Shown here piece after piece: positions 21,768 through 33,128 of a stretch of 64,000 bases of DNA. The translations under genes and the position numbers were made by a program. This stretch comes from Drosophila pseudoobscura. Its lineage: Eukaryota > Arthropoda > Insecta > Diptera > Drosophilidae. How positions within the stretch are numbered: position 1 is the stretch's first letter; every line of letters starts with the position of its first letter. The stretch covers positions 20,231,501 through 20,295,500 of the forward strand of contig NC_046680.1 of assembly GCF_009870125.1 (NCBI RefSeq). The letters run 5' to 3'. A model generated the notes under the pieces. The model saw only the letters and a program-made list of their open reading frames with translations. It did no database searches and had not been told where the DNA came from.

Positions 21768-24700
21768 GTGAGTACGAGTCCGATCTAAGGGCAAAAAGGG
21801 TTGTCGGAATGGCAATGAGCCATTACCTAAGTGGTTCGGTGTGAATGTTTTGTGTTTTGTGCCCAGCTTGAGCAGAGAAAAACTCTTTAATTATTGGCTT
21901 AATTGGAACTTTACGGGGCTCTCAATTAGGAGAAGTAGTTTCATTGTTAGGGGATCTAATATTTGTATACTCATATAATATGTCAAGCTGTTTCCTCAAA
22001 AGTATGGAATTTGCCCTGATCCTGGGAGGATTCCTGGCTGTAAATTCCGTATTCCACTCGAAAAATATGAGTTTCCATAGAAGGACCTACTCTTTTCCCT
22101 AGTAATATCAAATATTCCCCCTTAGATATCAAAAGAATAGTCGTTTCTTCAATTGTCTAGGTAATAATAAATCTCAAAGCAAAAACAAATATCTGTCACA
22201 TAGCATCTTAACTTGACCATACTTTTTGAAGAAACTGAGGATTCCTAGTCGAAATGTATCAAGGATCGTTACAAAGGTAATCATTATACGCATTCTGTAG
22301 CTTCCTGGTACAAGATAGTACTCTGAAGCACTAGCTCCGAGCTCCATTCCATCTCTGAGTTCCGTTCTATTAAGCAGAATATACGGCTTCACTAATTGCT
22401 CCATCGTTGGATGTGTTGCTGGTTCCTGTTGCTGCTTCTGCTTGTTACGACATCAACATCTTAATTGGGGACAGTGGGATCATAGTTTTTAGCTTCGATT
22501 CGGTTGTCCGTCTGCCCCGTCTTCCCGTTCTCAGTTGTCTTTACTCCGTTCTCCGTCCGCTGCCTCTTCAGTGTCTTCCAGGTCCTTTCAAATCAATGTT
22601 TGTCATTTGCATTTCTCATGCATTTGAATTAACCGCTTTTGCCGGGCGCGCATTTTACTGTTAATTATTGCGATAGGCCAACATCGTCAACCGGCAACAG
22701 CAGCCACAGCAGCAGCAGCAACATCTGCAACTGCAGTGGCTGTGGCAGTGGCAGTGGCAGTGGCAGCGGCAGCGGTAACGCCAGCGCATTCTGGCATTCT
22801 CCATGCCCCATTCCCGTTCCCCAAACATTGAGTTCAAGTCAGAGTCCTCATCCTCAGTCGCCCAATCCCCAATCCCCATGCCCCATTCCCCCAGTGGAAT
22901 GACAGCTTCCGTTGTAACTGTTTCTTCTATACGTTATTGCTGCCCCTGCAACATCAGTCGCTGCAGCAGCAGCAGCAGCAGCAAAAGCAACAGCAACATC
23001 CACAACTTTGGCATTCTGGCGTGCATCGAATGCGCAAGTAGGCGAGCTAATAACACCCAGATCCAGGCACCATCACCAGCCTCGGCTCTACCACGCGGAT
23101 GTGTGCCGTGCCCCAACCACAGAACACAGAGAGCCCCCGAATGGGTTGGCAATTCATTTCAGAGCAGTCGCCAGTTGTGGAGGAGCGTGGCAGTGGTGGG
23201 GCTGTGCGGCTGTGCGGTGCGGTGGGGCATTTGGTATGCGCAAGTAATAAAAATTTGAATATAAATTAATCTAATAGAGAACCGTTAGCGAGGTGAGATG
23301 CAAGCGCAGCCTCCGACTCCTTAAGCAAGGTGCCGCCGGGGGCTGGCCTCGGTCCGGCTCGGAGCCTCGTCGAGAGCAACTAAGTCATCGTCATCTGGCT
23401 GGAATGGTCGCTCGATCGGTTGGATGGTCGGACATCTGCAACGCCATCGCATCTGCATCAGCCGCAGCCGCAGCCGCATCAGGCATCGCCATCGCCATCG
23501 CCAGCACCACTCCTCCGCCTCCATCCTGATGCTCGTCGTATTCTTATTCTTATTCTTCTAATGCCAACGTCCCAGCCCATCCTGTTATAGCAGCAGCAGC
23601 AGCAGCAGCCTCCGAGAGTCGTCCGTTGCATGTTGCATGCGCGGCAAGGTCCATAAATAACGACAAAATTGCGTTTCCGCATATGGACCGACGTCGTCTT
23701 CGATTCGGACTTTGGGTCTGGCTTTGGCCTGCCTCTGACTGTGGCTCTGACTCTGACTCTCACTGTGGCATGCTGTGGATGCTGCCGCTTGACCAGCCTG
23801 GGACCTTGCGTGTTGCCCGATTGGACTTGGCCTCAGTCTCTGCCACAGCCAGAGCCTCCAGAGCCGCCGCAGCCTCAACCAAGTTGATGTACAGTTTGTT
23901 TTGTTTGCTCGTTGATAAGCAGCCGCATCCGAGGACATGTCCACATGTCCAGATGTCCACATGTCCGCGTCCACGTCCCAAAAGTGTTCGCTTTGCCACG
24001 TTTTCATTAAAGTCAAATTAAGCCGCAGCCAATTCGTGTGTCGGAGGGCGAGGAGAAGAGGCTGCAACGGGACAGCGTCCGTATAAATTCCAGTTGACCT
24101 TTGTTTCGTGCGATCCTTTCCATTGTGTCTGTCACCGCATCACATATCCCTTTCAGCGTCTTAATCTACACTCAACAGCAAAGGATTTTCCCATTACTCA
24201 GAAAAAAAAGCACGCATACTCGTGCATATATGTATGTTCCTTATAAAGAATGCGAAATATCATATGAACACTAGACAGCAAAGATTCGAATGGCTTAAGG
24301 CCCCGAAAAGGATACACTTATTTTTGTGGTTAGTACCCACCAGGGTTGCATTTAGTCCAAGCTTAAAGCTCAGCCAAGCAAATGCTAAGATGAAAGCTCC
24401 GCCACAGCAATTACATTGCATTTTTAAAAATTGCCAATTGCCGGTCGTTTTACGATCCACCGTATTGGCCAGATTATTCGGCTGAGTTGAGTGCAAACCA
24501 ATGTACGATTTTATTATTCTCGCCATTGGCAATAAAATTGTTCTATTACCCCGCAAATTGGGCATTATATTACTTTACCGCACGAAGACTTGTGCAACAG
24601 CTTCCCCCTCACCAGGCTCAAGTGGTATGGATTCGTCAATAAAATTTTTGTATTTGAAACGAAAACAAATATCACGGTAGGAGTGCAATATACAAATATT

Positions 24701-27700
24701 AATTGGGGGGGAGGCAAAGACTTTTTTAACAAAAAATGGATGGGCCCCACGTTGATCTGTGAATGGTATCGGAATGCAAAAATGATGTCCATAAATATCG
24801 CCAAAATAAACTCAAATTTGAATAATAAGAAAATCCATTAATGAATAAATCTGCACATACAATATTCATAAAATATAAGACTCACAGTCAATGAATCCAT
24901 AAAATACAATATCGTTGTGCCAGAGTAAAATGGCATATCAAATTTGCATTTCCTTTATTTAAAAAATCTGTGCGGTCACCTTTGACATTTGATAGAGCTA
25001 TAAATAGAATCGACTTAGTGGATTCGTTTAGGAATCATATTCGTATAAAAGCTCAAAGTGCTATATAATTCGATGGCCATAAAATATGATTATTGTTATT
25101 TGACGTAAGCTTTTCTCTCTGGGAAATATTCAACTTTGACATTTGCTAAAAGATCCCCTATATTTTGTAGATGTGCACGTGCACCAAACCCAACGCAACT
25201 TTTTGTTGCACAGTGTTTTGGTTACGGGGAATGGGGCTTTGTTTTTTTCCTTATTGCGATGCGGAAACCCCACAAATTGTGCAAAATGAATGCATTTTAT
25301 GAAATTTCCATACACAAGGATAACCTTCGGCAACAGCCTTCTGATCGGGGCGTTCGCGGTCAATGCGTATGTCACACACTCGTGCAAACCTACACACACA
25401 TATATATATATCGTATATGTATGTATGGGTATGTATGTATATATGCCGCTTACTTTCACTTTAACCGATCGTATTAAATTTCTGAGCTGTAAAACATATT
25501 TTTTGCTCGTTTTTTTTTTTGGATTTTCCCCCCGTTTTACATTTTATATTTTTTCTCTCCTTTATTTTATTTTACTTTAATTTTCGATTTTGTTAAAGTT
25601 TATTATGTTGCGTGTATGTGAGAGTGTAGGGGTTGTGTTTACACTCCTGTACAAACAAATAGCTCCACTCTTGAGTGTCTCTTATCAGGAGATAGAACTG
25701 AGACGACTGTCCCTGCCTCTTTGCTCACGATTCTCCTCTCTTCCACTCTCCCTGTCTCCCTCTCGCTCTTCTTTTCGTATTCCCCTTTCTTACTGCCTTT
25801 CAACTCTCCTTGTTCGCTCGCTGATTGACAATATTTCAGTATTTTTACTGTTGTCGCCGTTTCACAGCCTCTGGCAGCAGGCTGTCGCGCAGGCGCGCTG
25901 TGCAAATGGAGCATTTCCATGCATGTCCTTCCCCACACTCGCGGTGGATCGGCTATGCTGGACTGCTTGTTCAGTTGGATGCGGAATATAGAATGATATA
26001 GCTTTAACCTTCAGATATCCTATCTACCCATCTATGTAGAATATAATGTTATCTTTTAAACACACCTTTTTGTATGGCTTTGGAAACTTTAGATTAATAA
26101 ATGCTTTGGAATACTAATATTTGGGCTATTATATAGTGATATTTGTATATTCAAATCATTTGATTAACCCTTCGAATGCATACAATATGGCAAAACCTAT
26201 GAAAGGGGAGAAAAATGATTGTTTTATTGATCATTTGAGTAGATAGTACCTTAAAGGAAGGTACTGAAACGTTAATTTATGCACTAAAGGGTATTAGTAG
26301 TTCGTTTAGTCGTTAATCTGACGATTTCTGCTTCTTGCTTCTCATTTTATTACGAGTATTATTAATATTAAAAGGTGCAACAGCGTTTGGACATTTTGAT
26401 ACAATAACAAACCTGTTCACCTGCGCAGTCTACCTGCAGCAAGAAGACAGAGGCAGAGAGAGAGAGAGAGAGGTATAGTATGAGAGAGAGGGGAGAACAC
26501 AGAGAGAGCGAGAGATATGGAGAAGTGGAGACGATGTTGGGGAGACAAGAAAGAAACATGTTAACACAATTCAGAGTCTCATACGCTCGACGTCGACGTT
26601 GACTGTCGCCTGTTGTTGTTGTTGATGTTTTTTGTGCTGCTGTTGTTGTTGTTGTTGTTGTATTTCTGTTGGTGATCTTTGAGTCTCTCGCTCCACTCGA
26701 AAAACTCTGAATTGGCGCTACAAGTTTATCGAACGCTCAAAGTGGTTTTCAGTTGATATCGAAAAGCCACAAGGTCGACAACAGCATCAAGTTTATATAC
26801 ATACCGTCTATATATATGTACATATGTACTGTTGTACATATCTGTCGAGCTATACCCATGTATCCACATTCTGTATTTACGTAGAGTTTTCGTTGATCTT
26901 TGAAAATCAGTGAAAGAACTTCGGGCGCCGTCGCGTAATCCGCTTAAAGTGTATCGAAAAAGTGTCTCAATATCGCGCGTAGCCGAGTCTGAGTGAGTGC
27001 TCGCTTCGGTTGAAATGCTGCCCGACTGCATCCATCGGCTGGGGTGCTGCACATAGACCCACGAGGATACCCTGCCCTGCCCTGCCCCCAAGTCGAGCGC
27101 CATGCAGGAGGCCACGAGCAGCACCAGCTATGCGCTGTCCTACACGGATTGGATGGCCGAGCCACGGTAGACCTATAGACGAAGTCTGTCCAGACAGACC
27201 ACGCCCATGTCCGCGACGATGTCCTTGCGGAAAGGATCCATCAAGGCTTTCCATGTGCGTGTGCGTTGAGCTTCCAGAAAGCTTTCGCTTCGGTGATCTC
27301 TAATTTTCAATATGGCAGCTGTCGTAGATGTATCCGTGTATCCGTGTATCACTGTATCAGTGTGTGTGTGCCCGTGCCCGTGCCCGAGTGTATCTGTCTG
27401 TGGCTTTCGGCTGTGGCTATCTGCTGATAATATTGTAGTAATTAATGCGATACGAATGAGAAATTTATGGCCCACGCCCGACAGCGCTGCTGGCCATCGC
27501 TGTGGCCCCTCGCTCCCGACAGCTCTCCCAGAGTCAGTGCCACAGTCGGGGAGCCACACAGCCTCAGCCAGAGTCAGAGTCAGAGTCAGAGTCAGAGTCA
27601 GGCCCCAAGACAGAGACAGATACACCGTCGAGAGCCATTTGCATAAAATATGATCATGTAAATGACACAGACCCCAGAGATCGGGGGGTAAGAAAACGAA

Positions 27701-30700
27701 CACGAAAAAGAATACAAATAAATGGCTTAAGAGTTGATAATTTTCTCTGCATGCTGCATGCGGCATGCGGCATGCGGCATGCAACAACAACAGCAAAAAC
27801 GCTTTCAATACCATTTCCCCAGCTGTCCTCCGCTGGCACTCTCCTTCCAATCAGAATCTCGAGAGGTTTCTCACAGTCGATCTGTGGTCCGAGAGATCTT
27901 CAGCCCGCTCGCTGAAAAGGATGCGCCTCGGGGACATATTAATGGACCTACTGGTCCTTTGGCTTCTGTTTTCTGTTATTCTTTTTTCTGTTTGCATACG
28001 GACTCGAATCTCAATCAATCTCGTGGTCCCGGAGCATCTGCAGCTTTGCTGCGCCTCATCCGTAAAAGGGGGTTGAAAGCCTTACCTAAGTCGTCCTTGT
28101 CCGCCTTTATGCAAATCACGGTGCAGGACGCTGCCCAGAAAGGGGTTGCGCACAAGCAGAAGACACAGTCGGACACAGGACCCTCTGAATGGGTTGCACG
28201 CTGAATGAGGTGCGATGTCCAACGTCGAGAGACAATGACAAAAAGGAGCATTCACTCGACCGTGGCAAATGCCTCTGAGACAGGCGACGCAGACGAGGCA
28301 GGCCAGGGTCCATCGGTGCGGTCCGCAGTCCGCGATCCTTAGTGGTCCTCGGTCCTCGGTCCTCGGTCCGCGGTCCGTTGCCGTCAATCCCGAACGAATC
28401 TTGAATCCTTTTTGTAGATGCCTGGCTGAAAGCATTATGCAAATGAGGGGCTTTGTTCGGGTAATTCGTTGAGGAAGGGGCAGAAGATCTCTCCCCCTTC
28501 CTCCTGGACGGTGTCCGAGCAAGCTGTCTCTGTGTCTCTCTGATTCTTCCCGTTGTCTGGGATCCGGGAAAGAGGTTCCTAATATCAATAATGATTGCCT
28601 TAACCGTTACGGCCGCACCGCAACGCTCTGCATCGCTCTGCACCACTCCGCGGTCCGCGCCTGGGATTAGCTGTGGCATGCAGCTGCTCGAACCGGTTCC
28701 ACGGAACTCGGCTCTCGGTCCGAGCGGATCACCTTGCCCTGGGCCAGCACTTCCCAGGCTCTCTCTCTCTCTCTCTCCCTCTCTTTCTCGCTCTGCGACC
28801 ACAGTTGCAGCCTCCTGTTCCTCCTCCTGATATTCGCAATCTGCGTGCCACCCCGATTCAGGTGGCAGAGGCGCCGCAGGACCGCCACTAGGGGCTGTCA
28901 TTGTGTGCTTTTGTTTTGCCAAAATGTTTGCTACTTGTTGCACAATCGAACGGCGCCACAGGGGGGGCGGCCCAAGTACTCAAGAGGCGTGGCCCAAGTG
29001 TTGGCCTAATCACGGGCTCACCATCCGCCAGCCGTGCACTTAGCGGCCTCCTCAAGGGGTACCGGAAAGGAGGGGAGGGCAAAGCTTCATGGGAAATAAA
29101 TAATTAGTGAATGGACCACTTGCAGTGCCCCGAAGAGGGGTTAGCTTTGAGGGGGGACCGGCGGGCAGAGTGTTAACAAAAAATTTACGTTTTTTTTGTG
29201 GGTATTTTTTGTATTTTGTATTTTTTGTTCATACGAGTATGTCCATCGAATGGCGCTAATAGCGCTAAACGAATCAATTCCAAAAGCCGAAAGCAGTAAA
29301 AAGCGTTGCCGCAAAGCTTACATATCCGTAAGATACAGATACACACACACACACTGATACAATGGGACGCACCTGGCTCTCAGGCGTCCAAAAATTGATT
29401 ATGTAAATATACAAATAAATAAAAACCAAAATAGAAATGGAAATGCTAATGATGCCGCATCTCCGACTCCGACTCCGATTTCCATGCCATCGATTGCCAA
29501 AAACCAATGCACGCACATGGGCGTTGTCTGTCTGGGGCTGCCACGCCTCGTCTTGGCTTGGACCCTGTTGTAATACACCCCATTCCCCTCCCCCACCCAC
29601 CACCATCCCTGCTCGACAGGCGCGGCTTCAGCCTGGACTCCCTGCATCCGGCTATAGGGCAAAGCGAACACCAGGAGCAGCAGCTCCATTCTCATCCCCA
29701 TCCGCACTACCAGGATCATGGCTTAAGTTTGTCCCTGCCACCGCCACTGCCACTGCCCCACCAAGAGCACCAGGAGCATCACCCGCAGTCTGGCCTTACC
29801 CCAGCTGGCCTCCTGCTGAACGAGGAGCAGCATCAGCACCATCCTGCCCCACAAGCCATCGCCAGTCCAGGGCCATATCCCATCTACAGCTACTACCGCC
29901 AGCAGAGCCACGAGGCCTCAAAGGAGACCAACAACAACAACAACAACAACAACGATCCCCATGGGGCAGAAATGCTGTGGAGGTAAGTCCCCAAGCCGTC
30001 GATTGTTGTTGGCCTGGCTGGCCATTTTCCCTGGAAATCTGCCACATGCGGCACGTCGCCTCGCGGGTTATGAAAAACACAAGCACGGAACATCCGAACG
30101 CGATTCTGTTCTGTTTTTCAGTTTTATAGGGCCATGATGAAACCGTAACCGTAATACAGTTCGGGGGCCTGGAAAAGGTCGACCGTCCGAACACTTGGCT
30201 TAGAAACACAATTAAAATATAGCTACAGTAGACACTCGAAATAGTGGAGAACAACATATTTTACATCCCTACATTGCATCAAAGATATTCCAAGAAAAGA
30301 TCTTCCTTTTAATAATTCTTTCCCCAAGAACCACTTGATTTTTATTTGGTTCTCTCTAGGCGGAGAGCACTGTAGCCACAGAAATACTTAAAACAATGAA
30401 GAACAAAGATATGAGTAGCACTTTGTGTGTCTAATAAATGTGTGTGTTGTTACTTTTTCGCGCTTCCCCGTAACCGCTACGTGCGTTACACGGCTCTGAC
30501 CCTAAAGCGGCGAGCGGACGGGCAGCGCAGGGGCCAGCAGCGGACAGCAGCGACATCGGTCACATATCGCATTACGAAAAAATGTTATGGCGCTGCCGGA
30601 AAGCGGGATCCGGGCGGGGGGAGAGGATCAGAGTGTCACTTTTAATAGCGAAAATGTTCTGCAGAACATACTCGTAAAAAAGCCAAAACAATCTTTTTTT

Positions 30701-33096
30701 TTCTGTTTCGTTTTTGTTGCTTTCTGCGCTATACCCATGTCGATGTCCGTTGTGGAGAGCGAGAACAAAAAACAAACCGAAAACAGAAACAACTTCGGGT
30801 GAAACCGGGACACTCGCTGGCAGGCAGGCCGCAGAGGGAGACTTGGCTGCGGCAACACGCCAAGTGCCACAAAATGGGGCAAGAGCGTAAGCGATCGCAA
30901 TCTCTGCCGCGGCCGTTGTCAACGTTGAGCAATGCCAAAAAAAACCAAGAACAAAATACCGAAAAAAAAGCGGAGGGAAAAACGCAGAACGCTCTTGCAA
31001 CAGCTGCTAACGGAAGACAACGGACAGCGGACAACGGACAACGGACAGCGGACAGCAGTCACTGATACGGACAAATCGGCAGACGTGTTTAAAGGTGTGG
31101 CTCGGACCCAAGAGATTTCCAAATTCGACAAATTTAAACAAATTTTCGACTTTCTATCAGAATTTCCATATCGAATTTCTTGGAGAAGATGAGATGTGCA
31201 TATCCATGTGCATCTATTAATAAAGTAGTTCATACAGTAGTTCTATAAAAAGTCTTCACAGCTGTACAGATGGCCTAAAGAAACAGGACTAAGAGTCTTG
31301 GGAAGTATTAATAATAGAAGAACAATCAATTCATGGAAACCAGTCCAAAAAAGTTCATCGAAATAACGATAGCTGTTGGAGATCCATACTTAATTTCAAT
31401 AAGTTTTGGTTGGATAATAATCTTCAGGACAAATACTGTTGAAGTGGAAGATCTTTCATTGATGAAACAGAGACTGTAGTTTTTTCTAGGCTTTGAATGG
31501 AACCCATTTCTAAGAGTAAATATGTACATATGTGTATGTTCCATCTGGTCATCCAAGAGAACACTTTTTGGTTGGCCTTTTTTGTGCGTCTTGGGCCAGA
31601 GTTTCCCTCAAAGCGCTTTAATTGTGTCGCCGAAAGACGGGGAAGTAATGCCTCGACCAGATCCGGTTTACCAGTTGCCAGCTGCAAGGACTTTGCTTTT
31701 GGGTGACCTTGGTGGCATGTCTCCTGTCTCCTTGTGTGTCTCTCTATCTCAACCTCTCTCCCTCTCCCTCTCTGTGTCTGTGGCTTTGTTTCTGTTTCTG
31801 TTTTTGTTACTCTGGTAAAACGCCAAAAGTTATCAATATTCGATTATAGCATGGACCCAGGCGATCGTGGTGCCTAATTTATGACTGTTCCTAGAGGTGT
31901 ATGCGATAAGGCGATCGATAAGAGAATCGTTGGGGTAAGGGGACTCTTGCGGTCTGTGGGGAATGCCGATCCCTTTGAGTCTGTTTCTTTCTGAATTTCT
32001 CTCCATTCTGTTTCCCTTCAATGGGATTATTTGCTCGTATACCCTAGCAGAAGGTATATGTACATATATTCTTGATCAGAATCAGCATAACTGCCATTGG
32101 AAGCCTGGCTGTTTATTTTCTACAGTTTTTCATTTGTATTCTGTATAGATCTGTATAGATCGGTGGATCTCTTGCCCTAATCAAACTTAACAGTCAGTCT
32201 TCCCAAGTACTTCCTCGTATTTCTGTTAAATTTGATCAAAATCTTTCGACTATATCATGTGGTAACGATCTGCCAGGGTATCTAATGCTTCGGTTGGGAA
32301 CTAGCCCTCGTTTTCTCGTTTCTCGTTTGTTGCCAACTGCCGGCTGGCTGGTTGGCTGGCTGGCTGGGATGCTGGCCAAAAGTTGTTTTGGTTCTGGATG
32401 GATGTTGTAGTTGTTGCAGTTGTTGTTTCTGGTGGTTGTTTGTTGCTGGGCCGAGCACTTGCCGCCGCAGCAGGCTGGAATCTGGTTTATATGTACGAGT
32501 GCCAGTGCCAGTGCCCGTGCCAGTGTGGTGTTGTTGCATGCGTGATTATAGTTGGGATTGCTCCCATTTGGGCGAGGCAGGTACACCATCCCCATCCAGA
32601 TCCAGGCTTCAGCTTGGCTTGCGCACAGGTGTCTGCCGCAGGAGTTGGCTTTTGTTGTTGTTGTTGTTGTTCTAGATGTGAATGAAATTAGCCTTGTTGC
32701 ACTTGCTGCGGCTTGATTGTGATTGCATGTGTGATTTCATGTGTGATTGCTGCACTGATTGCGGTGTCGCTGATTCTGATTGATAAGCGCTGATTCTGCT
32801 TGTGGGGGTGTCAATCGGGTGGAGGGGGTGTCAGTTTAATATTCCTAGATTTAAATCATTTATCAACCATTAACTAATGCATAATGCCGCTCTCTCTCTG
32901 TCTACCCTCTCTCTCTCTCTCTCCCTTTCTGGACAGCAGTGGAAAGCTCAATGGCCAGACCACACCCATCGATGTCTCGGGCCTATCGCAGAATGAGATC
33001 CAAGGCTTTCTGCTCGGCTCCCACCCCTCGTCATCGGCCTCGGTCAGCACCACTGGCGTTGTCTCCACCACCACAATCTCGCAGCACCACCAGCAG

Positions 33097-33128
<32 letters not shown>

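Larger units (their letters stand above)
21768..29619 (+). other. grh: Grainyhead intron with an internal start exon
   Basis: 7.9 kb intron. Apart from the putative start exon at 27102-27166, I see only low-complexity sequence: CAGCAGCAG and GGCAGTGGCAGT near 22690-22780, GCCGCAGCCGCAG near 23460, GA repeats at 26455-26513, (GAGTCA)5 at 27571-27600 and GCATGCG repeats near 27755-27782. It also has a Grainyhead consensus site at 28691. Likely enhancer-bearing. Confidence 0.6.
29983..32939 (+). other. grh: Grainyhead intron
   Basis: 3 kb. Contains a GGACAAC/GGACAGC array near 31011-31056, a Helentron-like fragment at 32033-32096 and a CT-rich tract before the acceptor at 32890-32930. No coding sequence supported. 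Confidence 0.6.

Noticed and set aside
22639..22902. Possible extra grainyhead exon with Ser/Gly/Pro repeats
   Set aside because: Composition is purely repeat-derived, the surrounding frames are equally open, and no donor of the needed phase follows.
26741..26800. Initiator TCAGTT near 26749 with a downstream promoter element
   Set aside because: No sequence matching the DPE consensus lies at the required +28 to +32 spacing.
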